In this document: positions 20,685 to 32,298 of the stretch, piece by piece
Numbering within the stretch: position 1 is the stretch's first letter
Layout of the letters: each line of letters begins with the position of its first letter
DNA from: Dipteronia dyeriana
Lineage: Eukaryota; Streptophyta; Magnoliopsida; Sapindales; Sapindaceae
Direction: 5' to 3'
Length of the DNA: 64,000 nt
Assembly: GCA_032871835.1 (NCBI GenBank)
Contig: CM065298.1
Location: 97,215,891-97,279,890, forward strand
The notes under the pieces: generated by a model
Seen by the model: the letters and a program-made list of their open reading frames with translations, nothing else
Databases searched by the model: none
What the model was told of the DNA's origin: nothing
Made by a program: the position numbers and the translations under genes

Positions 20685-22835
20685 TGTAGGTCTAATAACC
20701 TAGGGGGGGTGGGGGGTTGAATAGGTTTTAATCAAGTCAATTACCAATTTGTCTTGATTAGTCAATATTCAAAATTCACCCAATAAAACAAACATACAAC
20801 ATCAAGTGTAAAGTGCGAAAATATAAACAACACAAGATGTATAATTGGAAACCCTCCAAATGGGAAAAACCATGGACTGTTAAGTGAGCCACACTCGATC
20901 GCAGAAATCCACTATATGAGTAAAAAGTTACACCCTCAAGTGATACTCTGACTCTCACTCTCGACAACCTCAGACTATGGCCACTACCACTCACCACTCT
21001 TGGTTCAGTCCCTAGTGATATCATCTGATCCACTACTCTTGGTGTGAGCACCTCCTACTCTACCTTTCGGGCCTTTTACAGTGGCACCTGACCAATTGCT
21101 TGCCAACCTACCATTGGTTGCAAGACTTGACTTGCTTGTGCAACTTCACCTAGAAGCCACAAGACTTTGACTCTATAAAGAGTATATGGTCTAAGTGAAC
21201 AATCAATGAATGTTCAATGTAAAATATGTTAGACCAAACATACAATGCTTAACTAGGTGTAGATAATGCAATACAATAACCTAGTTATCAAACAATGCCT
21301 ACATGCCCATATATAAGGACTCAATTAGATGCAAAACTAGCACCCTAAATGTCAATAAAGTCCAACCAACACAAGTTGTCACAACATATAATCAAGGGCA
21401 ATATAATTGCAATCAATGAAGAATGCACATAAATGTTCATGAACTAGAATAGATGCACAAGGCAATCCTAATCATCAATTAAGCATACATGAACATATAT
21501 AGATTAACTATTTAGGTAAAACAACAACCCAAACATCAACAACAATCTCTACTTGTAATAAAAATCCTAATCTAGAGGCTTACAAGTCATACAAGAGATA
21601 TCTTATTAAGCTAGAACACAAGAATGATGAAGATGGTGTTCTACTTACCAAGTTACATGTGTTGATGAAGACCCATGCTAAGAAACATCCTAGATGTAGC
21701 TAGATGATATTTGTTTCATGAAAGGATGATGGGTTTTGGGTTTGAAGAGTTAAACACAAAACCTGAAGATTCCTCTCTCAAATGGAGGTTCTTTCACTCT
21801 AAAATTATGTTCTTTGGGCTCTAAAGAGGCAAGGAAGAAGAAGAGAACATATATATACAAGCCCTAGAGAAAACAACGTCGTTTTAGGCATGGAAAATGA
21901 AATCCCGTCATGACCGCTGTCAAGATAAGTGTCTAGGTAGCTGTCCAGGCAGCATGGGACAGCTTGACATTACCGCTGCCTAGGTCGTTGGCTAGGCATG
22001 TGCACCAAAAGCGGTATAGACCACGGTACACGCCTACCAACACAACAACTCAAGTTTTGAGCGACCCAAAACATGACCAAACGACATCCTAAACTTTCAT
22101 ATAATATACCGTTTGAAAGGTATGGAAGTCTACTTTCTACTCCAATTTACAAAACATGATTTGAATTTGTGTAGAAAAAATTATGGTTATTTGAGTGACC
22201 AAAGATTAGAAACGATAACAACAAAGTTGTCCTGTTTTCTTGGTCACTTTGGAGATTTCAAAATCAATCCAAACGGTCATGAAATATTACGAATAATATA
22301 CTGTTGGAAAGGTATGGGTGTCTAGTTTGTACGAAATTTTTTAAAACTCATTTTCAATCGTTGTATAAAAAGATATGGTCACAAGACCATACAAATGTCA
22401 GTTTTTTTTAAAAATTAATCATTGAAATACACTTTTTTGAAAGTAGACACCTTACTCCATATAACCAAACCAAGAGAAGAATGCGACCTTCTCATATGGT
22501 CACTCAACGTCCTAAAAAAAGCACACTATTGTGCAAGCGCGAACACAACACAATACCACACTTAAATCTATAAACGAAGTGCAAGTGTGATTGTGAAGAG
22601 TTACACACATATAAACATTATCAACACGAATGCAAGATCAACAAAGCATGCATGAGGTGTGTGTGTGCACCTAAACTCTTCAATAGGCAAAGTCAAGTGA
22701 ATATACATTTTGCTCTTGAAGTCATGGAGATGCTTGGAAGCTTGCCAATGAGGACCTAAGCTAACCATTACACAATCATCCCCAATATGGTGTGGTTTGT
22801 CATGAAATAAGCCAATCATAAAATCGAGGTGCTTA
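20685..22835. mobile_element. Insertion of about 2.1 kb with poly-G head, unit 1
   Basis: Starts TGTAGGTCTAATAACCTAGG followed by two G runs and TGAATAGG, a head I associate with repetitive plant insertions, perhaps a solo LTR. It interrupts what looks like the 3' end of the zinc-knuckle transcription unit. The right border is not clear (somewhere about 22800-22840), no partner end or target duplication could be fixed, and no coding domain was found. Confidence 0.35.
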
Positions 22836-23044
22836 AATATTTGTAACTGTTGGACGGATTGTACTTCAACGAATTAATATAAGCATTACATTTGGTTATG
22901 TGTTATGTACTTATAATTTGCTTGGAAACTTCAATTAAGTATTTTATAACTGTAAGGAATTAGAAATAGATGGTGGCAAGAAAGTATGTGGGTAATACTT
23001 GACATGTTTTAAATTCAAAGTATTTAGGTCAAATAAATACAATA

Positions 23045-23315
23045 GTACACTGATGATATTGGACAATTAAACATACCAGTGCTCACGAATTAAACACAAT
23101 GATGCTATTGGACAATCAAGCACACAAACGTGAAAAAACTAAACACAACAGTGCTCAGTTGTCAAGAATTAAACACACCGGTTCTATTAAACAATTAAAC
23201 ACATCAGTGTCCTAAAATTAAACACATCAGTGTTCACGAATTATACACACTAGTGTTATTAGACAATTAAACATACCAGTGGTAAAAAATTAAAGACAAC
23301 AGTGCTCAAGTTAAA
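23045..23315. repeat. Inverted partner array (AATTAAACACACCAGTG), unit 1
   Basis: About ten degenerate units with the core AATTAAACACA, the reverse complement of the core in the array at 19501-20155. Between units CAGTG and CTATTAGACAA words recur. Confidence 0.8.
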
Positions 23316-24406
23316 ATTAGATGTATTCTGATTCAAAACCATTCATCAAAACCATCGTCCCAACAATGAACATGTCTAAGTTAACAATGGACATTCAAAA
23401 CCATTCATCAAAATAGCCACTTTCCGTTTCCATTTTTAAACCAAACATCCATAAACAAGACAACCATTTTCCCAGGCTTTAGCAACAACGACTTGTATGA
23501 GTCCATGATATGGTTATCCACCTCTGTACAAATAAAAAAATTGTAATGAAACAATCAGTTGTAAAAAAAAAAAAAGAACATATAATGGAAAAAGAAAAGG
23601 CGGTGTTTGAACCTAGAAATTCGTCTACAAATCTACGGGAGACTTGTATAGCACACTATTGCTATATGTCTTGAATGCCATTTCTTTTCGAATGACATTC
23701 AAGATGACATTCCAAACAAATATCTCTATACCCAAATATTGACTTGATAGAACAAAGCACATCATCATTAATTATAACATGAACCTAACTTAATCAACTG
23801 TTTCAAAATGAAACATTATTTATGAAAATGATTTCTTTGCATTGGTCTAAAATACTATTGTAGGCGAACAATAATTCTTTGCATGCAGAATCTATAAATT
23901 GCATGGTACCTTATTTATGAGTGAAAGCAAAATAGAATCCAACACTTATACCTTTTCTGTAGGCGAACACACATATAATCAAAGAAAAATCCATCTATAG
24001 TTGTAATTTTTTCTAAGAGCACAAACAAAATTAATTGCAGAACACAAAAATTTTCACTCAAATCTGATGGAAAACTGCTTTGATGACTAACCCAACTACC
24101 TAAGAAGATGATGGAATCAACCACACAAACCAACTAAAAGCTCAACTATTCTTCAAAATAAACTATTTACATGTTAGAATACTACAATAAGCTCAACTAT
24201 TTACATATGACAATGATCTGATGAGTTGCAAGATAATTTTTTAATTTTAAAAAAAAAACATCTGATATAATATGCAACAACTTCAGTCGTTTCCATATAC
24301 CAAACAAAGAAATAATTTATTTGAAAGAAAAAACTTTATTAAAAAACAAGAGTACAAAACCTCTGACATTTCAAATTTTCAACTGATATTTTCTTGGCAA
24401 ACAAAC
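23316..24406 (-). other. Possible exon remnants right of the inverted array, unit 1
   Basis: On the minus strand around 23420-23525 a frame reads VDNHIMDSYKSLLLKPGKMV after an acceptor-like TTGTACAG, and GT/AG-like borders also occur near 23600. This might be a piece of a gene carried by the element (Mutator-like elements sometimes carry a Ulp1-type protease), but similarity is too short to name it. The rest is AT-rich. Confidence 0.25.
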
Positions 24407-24411
24407 ATAAC

Positions 24412-25507
24412 TGTTAGTAGCCAAATTTGGCTAGGGATCAAAAAGATATTTTCCACTCTCTTGGTCCAGTTCCAAACCCGAGATTACCCACCACAGAACC
24501 ACGGGCCCTGGTGTCGAGCTTTGGAGCCACCCCGAAGAAGTGAGGAAAGGTTGCTGAGATTAGGAAGCATCTAAGGTGAAGCCCGACACAAACGAATCGA
24601 GCTCTTTCCACCAAATCAAGGCTTCCTGAGGTCGAAACTACCTTGTAACCTCCTCAGGAGTCCGCTATCCTCTCCATACCTAAGTGAGAACCTATTAATC
24701 AATGGGCACATACCTTGGAATTGCTTCATCTAGCCAGAAAAAGATTCAGACCTATCTGGACAGGTAACAGAAAGCTCACCAAAAGCCCCGTTGCCACCCA
24801 CTCCAAGCTCCTAGTACCAAAACTAGGGCACATATTTGCCTCGCCCTTTTCGTAATAGTGAACACCATACTTGATGACCTCATTGATGAATCACGCCATG
24901 AAGGCACATGATCATATCTACTCCTAATAAACATTAAATTGACACGTACGTTCGGGGCAAGAGATTGAGTCCAAAGAGGAAACAAACTTATCTCCAACAA
25001 AGATATTCTTAACTCCGTCATTAATCCAAAGTCAATGACTTTTAAATAAAAGATCCCGCCCGATAAGGAAGGATGGGATTCAGAGAATCATGGCGGAGAA
25101 TCATAAATTTAACCTATTTGGACTGTGTATAAAGACGCCCAAGTATGCATTAAAAGACAGAAAAAATCGACAACTAATAGAGGGAAAGAAAAGGGTGAGT
25201 AAGAAGGGGTTCTTGGCCTAAATTATGTAATCAGAACACGGTCGTCGTTGTATTATACTATTCGACATGCACGAGGTTGCCACCCTACTGTATCCCAACG
25301 AGATTGAGAGTGTTTGAAAGATTTTTGCATGCCATACACGATATATAATAAAGAGTTATATTCCCATTTTCATTGTATTCACATTTAAACACCCACCTTT
25401 ATTCAAACAAGTTAGGTACGAGATACCTACCCGGCCGCCACCTCCGTGGTAGCGGTCTCGAGAGTGTTGGCTAAAATTTATCATCTCGAGTAAATTTTCC
25501 GTTAACA
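24412..25507 (+). repeat. 5' LTR of TAT element, unit 1
   Basis: 1096 bp. Its right and left parts match the 3' LTR (38688-39330), but about 465 bp between roughly 24895 and 25390 are missing there, while a short segment around 39080-39125 is extra in the 3' LTR. The shared parts differ at many sites. Confidence 0.9.
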
Positions 25508-26046
25508 CTTTTGGGCGCCGTCTGTGGGAAACATCCATACCCAGTTAATTAAATCAAAATTTACGTGTTTATTGTTTTTAAGGAGTTATGAGGCTTCGCT
25601 TCTCCCAGGGATAACCCGAAGCTTCGGGATAACCTTCGGCTGTATCTACACGAAAGGCCCCAAAGAAGGGGAGAAAATCCGGACACCACAGCCAGGTTCC
25701 AGACCAGTCAACCGGTGCGCGGGCTTTTGGTCCCCCTATGGTAAGCCAGGCAATGCTCGACCAACAAGCGGCGACCTTCGTGGAGAACGTCCATCTTCAG
25801 CGAGGCCTTCACCTACTCGCTGAAGGCATTGTAGTCTAGCCAGTAAATCCTGACAATTAGGGAGATTCAAGCAGAAGCGGAGCCAGACAACCCGTCTTCA
25901 ATCGCCTAGGACCTTCTCCTCCAAAGTCAGCCCGAGATAGGATCAGGCCCCAACCTTCTATCCGGGATAGGCTCGGGACTATGCTCCAAGTTCTTGGAAG
26001 ACCATTACATTACCAACCCAAGCGAGTTAAATCTGCAGCGGACACT
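25508..26046 (+). other. TAT leader between primer site and gag, unit 1
   Basis: Starts with the GGCGCCGTCTGTGGGAA context and continues as non-coding leader with GC-rich segments. No protein motif recognised. Unit 2 equivalent: 48172-48710. Confidence 0.6.
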
Positions 26047-27530
26047 ATGGCCCAGGAGCAGCAATAGGCTCCTCGCCCGGTGACTTCAAAGAGGGAAGTT
26101 CGGGCTAGAAGAGAAGGAAGCCAACAGGCATATCCCATTCATAGAGAGGACCGGGTAGAGATCACCAGTTCATCAGAGGGATTTGACAGCGAGGAGTTCG
26201 AGGTCAACTCAAAGAAACCAGGGAACAAGCGCCTGAGAGACTAGCTGACAAAGCTATAGAAAGAGATCCGTCAGATAAAGAAAGGAAAGTTCAAAGAGGA
26301 TAAGAAAGACCCTTTGAGTGAGATGAATGCTCCATTCACTAGAATGATCCGGGAGGCGAAGCTCTAGCCAAAATTCAAGATACCGACTGATAAATATTTT
26401 GGGACTGAAGACCCTCTAAGCCACCTGGAGAGCTTCATCCAGCAAATGGAAATCCAAAATACCACCAGGAATGCCTTGTGCAGAATGTTCCCTACCACCA
26501 TGACTGACTACGCAAAGACTTGGTTCAGGAAGTTGCATGGGGATAGTGTAGATTCTTTCACAAAGCTATCAATAGATTTCTGCTCGCAGTTCTAAGGGGT
26601 CAAACCGTGTCCAAAAGATCCTATACACCTTCAGTATGTGATCTAGGAGCGAGGTGAGACACTCCGGTCATACGTGGAATGCTTCCATAAGGAAATCAAT
26701 CAGATAGGGTTCTTCACTGAGAAAGAGACCCTTACCAATTTCAGGCGGAATCTGTGGGTGGGTAAACTTTTCCAATCCTTTGCCAAGCGACCTCCAGAGA
26801 ACTACCAAGAGGCCTATAATCGGGCTATAGAGCAAGTCAAAGTCGATGAGCAACTCAATGTCAAGATGGAGCATGACGATATGAGAACGGTGAAGCGTCA
26901 GAAGAAGGAAACTCCCAGACCTGAGCTAGTTCAGAAAAATCAGAACAAACCCCTTAATAGGTCGACACACCGTTTCCCTATTTCTCAACCCATGCAAGAA
27001 AGACACCCAGTAAGGCGAACCCCTCCGTGGGCTTTACCTTCTCCTAGGACAGTAGCCCTTGTAATGCGAGATGAGAGAGGGTATGATTACTACACCCCCT
27101 TAAATGCATCTCGTGAAACAATCTATCTCGTCATTCAGGATAAAGGGCTATGAAAGCCCACATCGATAAAAGGAACCGGTACAAGTACTATGACTTCTAT
27201 AAAGACGTGGGTCACAACACTTCAGAGTGCTATAACCTGCGTAATCATATCGAGGCTCTGATAAGAGGAGGATGTTTAATAGAGTTCTTATAGCATGTCA
27301 TGGATAATATTCAGACTATAAGGGAAGTACAGGTTGAGATCCGCGAGCATGCTGAGAAGATAAAGGGGGAACAGACAGATCCGATGCAGCAAATCCAGGT
27401 GATACATACCATCAGCGGATGGCTCACTTTGGCTGGCACCTCCAATAATTCCAGAAAAGAGGAAGATCTCTCATATAGATGAAAGGCGGGTATTTTCAAG
27501 GTCGATCAGAGCCCGGCTGACCCCTCCCAT
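26047..27530 (+). pseudogene. TAT gag remnant, unit 1
   Basis: After a start at 26047 and an early stop the frame reads FKIPTDKYFGTEDPLSHLES and MTDYAKTWFRKLHGDSVDSF, the capsid (retrotransposon gag) domain. It goes on through ETLRSYVECFHKEINQIGFF and NFRRNLWVGKLFQSFAKRPP, where the longest open piece (159 residues) lies at 26674-27153. The later zinc-binding segment keeps only GHNTSEC; the first Cys and His of the usual motif are changed to Tyr. Several TAG stops sit where relatives have glutamine. Confidence 0.85.
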
Positions 27531-28412
27531 TTAGCATAAATTATTTTCACTAAGGCAGATGTCTACAACATCGTGCAACCTCATGACGATCCCATGATGG
27601 TCATGGTACAGATTGCCAACTGCATGGTCCACCGCGTGCTTGTTGACACTGGCAGCAACGTCGACATCCTTTTTAAAGATACCTTGGAGAAGCTGAATTT
27701 GAAACAATGATGTTACAATAACTGCACTACCCCGCTGTATGAATTCACTGGGGACTCGATCATACCTGTGGGATCAAAGATCCTCCCAGTAATCGCTGGA
27801 ACAATAACTCTCTAGCAAAATGTTATGATAGACTTCGTGGTGGTAGATACCCCATCGACCTACAATGTGATACTAGGAAAACCTTTCTTGTCATCCTTGA
27901 AGGGGGTCATTTCCATTTACCACAACGTCCTAAAGTTTCCAATGGGAGACAAGGTGGGGGAGGTACGTGGTGACCAACAAGCAGCTAAGAAGTGCTATAC
28001 AGTGTCTTTCAATCCCACAGCTCTAGCAAAACAGTTTGCACATATTACAACGATTCAGGATAGGGTAACACCCGAAATGACCTTGGAAGATATAGAGCCT
28101 GCAGATCACCCAGAGGATGACCCCGTGATGCCAGATGTAGAAGAACAGAGTAGGGAATGGGCCAACTGGCATTCTGTGGACAAGATAGAAGAGATACCCA
28201 TCCGGATGGACGATCATTTGAAGGTCTTCAAGGTCAAAGCTACCCTAAAGCCGGGAGTGAAGGAGGGTCTGATCAGGCTTCTCAAAGAATTCAACGATAT
28301 CTTCGCCTGGAGTCATGACGAGATGTCTGAGGATCCCAATGTCATTGGCTACTCACCAATTAGCAGTGGATTCGACCTTCAAGCCTGTCAAGCAGAAAAG
28401 GCGTCACTTTAA
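27531..28412 (+). pseudogene. TAT protease remnant, unit 1
   Basis: The aspartic protease active-site block reads HRVLVDTGSNVDILF (about 27632-27676), followed after stops by EFTGDSIIPVGSKILPV. The open piece 27825-28412 then starts MIDFVVVDTPSTYNVILGKP and includes GVISIYHNVLKFP, the C-terminal protease part, then the acidic linker to reverse transcriptase. TAT polyproteins have this order. The piece of 195 residues is the longest frame of the element but has no independent function. Confidence 0.85.
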
Positions 28413-29620
28413 CACCGAAATAAACAATACGGTTCAGGAGGAAGTAGATAAGTTACTCAGAGCAGGCTTCATTAGATAGATGCACTACCTCAAATGGATT
28501 GCCAACTGTGGACATGGTCACGAATGTGAATGGGAAGTGGTGTATGTGTGTTGACTACACCGACCTCAACCGGTCATGTCCAAAATATAGTTTTCCTTTA
28601 TCGAAGATTGATCAGTTGTTGACTCCATAATCGGAAACAAGCTCCTGAGCTTTATGGATGCATTCTCAGAGTATAACCAGATTAAGATGCATCCAGCCGA
28701 CCAAGATAAAACCAGTTTCATTACCGAACAAGGTCTGTACAGATATAAAATGACGTCGTTTGGTCTTATGAATGCTGGGGCTACATACCAACGGCTAGTT
28801 AACCCACTATTTAGACTCGAGATTGGAAAGTCGATGGAGGTGTACATCGGCGACATGATCACAAAATCACAATCCACAGAAGAACATCATGACGACTTTT
28901 ACAGAACTTTCATGATCCTAAGGGAAAACTAGATAAGATTTAACCCCTCTAAAAGTGCTTTCGAGGTAACTGCGGGGAAGTTTCTGGGCTTCATGGTTCT
29001 GAGAGAGGTATGGAGGCTAACCTAGAAAATATCAAGGCTATCTTAGACCTAGAATCCCCCACATCACTTAAGCAGTTACAAATCTTAACCTGACAAGTAG
29101 AAGCGCTCAACAGATTCATTTCTCGCTCTACCGATAAATGTCTCCCTTTTCTCAAAGTTATCAAGCAGGAAAGAAACATGAAATGGGACCAGGAGAGCGA
29201 GCAATCCTTTCAAGCCTTGAAGAAATATCTGACGAGCCCTCCATTACTAGTCAAGCCAAGTCCTGAGGAGGATCTGCAAATCTAATTGGCTATTTCAGAA
29301 ACTGCCATGAGTGAGGCCTTGGTCAAGGAATGTGGAGATAGGGTCCAACGACCTATCTACTACATAAGTTACGCTCTAACCAAGCCGGAGAAAAATTATA
29401 TTCTTCTGGAGAAGCTCGCCTATGCTCTGGTGACTTCGGCAAGGAACCTCTATCCCTACTTTCAAGATCACTCAATAGCAGTAGTGACAGACCAATCTCT
29501 CCGTCAATTTTTACAAAGGCCGGTTGTATATGGAATACTGGTTTTATGAGCCCTAAAACTCACCCAATTTGATTTAAATTATAAACCCAGGACCTCAATC
29601 AAAGCCCAGGCTTTAGCAGA
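28413..29620 (+). pseudogene. TAT reverse transcriptase and RNase H remnant, unit 1
   Basis: Conserved pieces include NGKWCMCVDYTDLNRSCPKY, FMDAFSEYNQIKMHP, SFGLMNAGATYQRLVN and the catalytic box, which reads YIGDM (28843-28857) instead of YIDDM, so a catalytic aspartate is lost. RNase H follows (RPIYYISYALTKPEKNY, VVTDQSLRQFLQRP). An extra T at about 28508 shifts the frame in this copy only; unit 2 keeps the frame there. A shared one-base deletion lies in the DQL...DS region near 28618. Confidence 0.88.
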
Positions 29621-30120
29621 CTTTGTGGCAGAGTTCTCACCGCCCTCATGCCAAGCGACCTCCTGAGAAGATTTCAGAGTTTGACAGCTGGCCGGTGGGT
29701 TGCAAGTCCTGGATCCTCTACACAGATGGAGCATCCGGACAAGCCGGGAGAGGAGCTGGCATAGTGCTAATAGACCCAGAGGGGACAGAGTGTTACCACT
29801 GTTTCAGATTCGAATTTAAGGCCACCAACAATGAGACGGAGTATGAAGCCCTTTTAGCTGGGTTGAAGGCAATTGTCCAGCTCGGGGTTGATTACCTACA
29901 AGTCAAGAGTGCCTCATTTCTCCTAGTCAATCAGGCTTCTGGGGTGTATCAGTCAAAAAGAGATAACATGATCGCATACTTGAAGCTAGTTCAACTGCTT
30001 AAGAATAAATTTAAGGGATTCAAGATCGAGCAGGTGCCTTGATAACAGAATCATCGAGCAGATGTTTTAGCCAATATAGCTGCGAATGATGGCCAGGCCT
30101 TACCACGGGGAGTTTCCCTC
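29621..30120 (+). pseudogene. TAT second (archaeal-type) RNase H remnant, unit 1
   Basis: WILYTDGASGQAGRGAGIVL and NNETEYEALLAGLKAIVQLG mark the additional RNase H that is diagnostic of TAT/Ogre elements. The next catalytic site normally lies in a DSQL-type motif but here reads KSASFLLVNQ, so that aspartate is missing; HRADVLANIA closes the domain. Presence of this domain sets the lineage. Confidence 0.85.
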
Positions 30121-30249
30121 CAAGTGATCTCCCAACCGAGCACAACAATGAGCAAGAAGATTTGTACCTTGGATCGTCAGCCATGTTGGATGAATCCAAT
30201 AGTGGTTTATCTTCAAGAAGGAAAGCTTCCTTAGGAGCTTGATTAAGCC

Positions 30250-31392
30250 AGGAGAATTAAGAGGCTCTCTATCCGATATTGCCTGGTAGATGGATACCTC
30301 TACAAGAGGGGTAGATCCCTTCCCCTGCTTCAGAGTTTGCATCCCGATGATGCCAAATAGGCGTTGAGAGAGGTTCACTTTGAGGAATGCAGGAACCATA
30401 TTGGTGGGAAAGCTCTTGCATATCAGGAACTCCAGATGGAGTATTACTGGCCAACTATTCATCCTGTGAGCCATGTTAGAAGACCTCGAACTTGAGTCAC
30501 CTTTCACCGGAGCGTTTGTCATCTCTCAGCTCTCCTTACCCTTTTGTTATATGGGTAGTCGACCTAATCGGACCACTCCCCAACGCTCATGGACAAGCCA
30601 AGCATGTTATTGTGGCAATCGACTATTTTACAATGTGGGTCGAAGCCGAACCGCTCTTCCAGATATCAAAAGAGAATACGATAAGGTTTATCAAAAACAA
30701 TGTAATATGTATATTTGGAACCCCTTTTATCATTGTAGCCGACCTAGGTAAGCAGTTTGATAACGACCGATTCAAGGACTTTTGTGAAGGCTTGGGAATC
30801 GACCTTAGGTTCGCATCAGTAGCCCATCCTCAGACTAATGGGCTGGTGGAATCCACCAATAAGATTATCAAGAAGCTGTTGAAGAAGAAATTACAGCAGA
30901 GAAATGGCAGATGAGCCGAGGAGCTTCCCGAGGTTCTCTGGGCTTACTAGACTACAAAGAGAATAGCCACCGGAGAAACACCATATTCCTTAACCTTCGG
31001 GGTTGAAGCAGTTCTTCCCATCGAGCATAAACTAACCTCCTTCAGAGTGTAACACATTAAACATGGAAGCAATAAGGATAAGCTTTGAGCTAATTTAGAT
31101 CTCTTGAAAGAGAAACAAGATCGGGTAGCTGAGAAAGTAGAGATCTACCAGAGCAAGATCTGTAGGTATTTCAACAGGAAGGTTAGAGCTCGAAACTTTA
31201 AGGAAGATGATCTAGTTCTTAGGAAAGTGACCTCGAATACCAGAAAGAGGTTAGATGGGGTCATAGGACCCAATTGGGAAGGACCTTACTTGGTAAAGGT
31301 ACCGTAACAGGGCATACAAGCTCGATGACATGGATGACCGATTCATCGATCACACCTGGAATGCAGATCACCTGAGGAAATACTACCCTTAA
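30250..31392 (+). pseudogene. TAT integrase remnant, unit 1
   Basis: A zinc-finger segment with HIGGKALAYQELQMEYYWP is followed by the core: FVIWVVDLIGPLPNAHGQ (first Asp), VAIDYFTMWVEAEP, FGTPFIIVADLGKQFDN (second Asp, normally in DNG) and AHPQTNGLVESTNKIIK (Glu). The C-terminal part includes RKRLDGVIGPNWEGPYLVKV and, after a shift, FIDHTWNADHLRKYYP ending at 31392. Premature stops interrupt the core and the tail. Confidence 0.88.
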
Positions 31393-31604
31393 ACAGGGGA
31401 CTCATGAGTAAACTACCTTAATTTAGGTTGCAATAAAATCCCCAACAACAATGTACTCCATTTTTTATCAATAAAGTCTGCTTTCTCCATCTTCGATTAT
31501 ATTCTACATTAATTTCTCCGTATCCAATTAGGGTCTACACGGGTAAATTCAACATAACCACCTCAAGACCAGGGACTAGCCGAGGAAGCCCCCTTGCAAT
31601 CCTT

Positions 31605-32135
31605 GATGCCTTGGTCGGGTACCATCCTCACCAAGAAAGGTCTGAGTGTAAAAGTATAGTTGTCGTCCAGATATCGAGACTAGGAAATAGCTAGATAGCC
31701 CTCTTGATGCCTTGGTTGGGCTATCACCCCCAAGAAGGATCTGAGTGTAAGAGCATAGTTACCATCCAGATCTCGAGACCAGATATATTCTCTCCTGATG
31801 CCTTGGTCGGGTTACCACCCCCAAGAAGGATCTGAGTGTAAGAGCATAGTTGACATCCAGATCTTAAGACCAGGAAATAGCTAGATAGCCGTAATGATGC
31901 CTTGGTCGGGCTACCACCATCAAGAAGGGTCTGAGTGTAATAGCATAGTTACCATCCAGATCTTGAGACCAGAAAATAGCTAAATAGCCCCCTGATGCCT
32001 TGGTCGGGCTGCCACCCTCAAGAAGGATCTGAGTGTAAGAGCATGGTTGCTCTCCAGATCTCGAGACCAAAATGGCTATCAAGCCTTCCTGATGCCTCGG
32101 TCAGGGCTATAACCCCTAGAGAGACCTGGGCTTGG
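31605..32135 (+). repeat. Tandem array, about 98-bp unit x 5.4, in TAT 3' region, unit 1
   Basis: Copies start GATGCCTTGGTCGGG at 31605, 31706, 31797, 31896, 31994 and 32091 (91-101 bp apart) and share AAGAAGGATCTGAGTGTAAG and CCAGATCTCGAGACCAG. Tandem repeats downstream of pol are typical of TAT/Ogre elements. Confidence 0.95.
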
Positions 32136-32298
32136 AAAGTTTTCCTGCCTAAACTTCAATGTCCAACTAATTACTGGTTTTTAATCTTTTATGTGCATAT
32201 AATTGCTGACTGTGACAGGTGCAAATTAGCCTGAAATCATATAAGGGGACTACTCACTAGAGTCATCGAGCTACAAGTTTCTGCAGAGAGCTGAGAGT

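Noticed and set aside
20776..21051. 91-residue minus-strand frame in the poly-G-headed insertion
   Set aside because: No recognisable motif, low-complexity leucine/serine content, not supported by splice or start context.
18599..24406. CACTA transposon suggested by opposing subterminal arrays
   Set aside because: No CACTA-type ends or 3-bp duplications were found at either side, so the class is left open.
25524..25823. 99-residue frame after the TAT primer site
   Set aside because: No domain, position is the untranslated leader, and no family protein starts there; conserved between units only because the units are recent copies.
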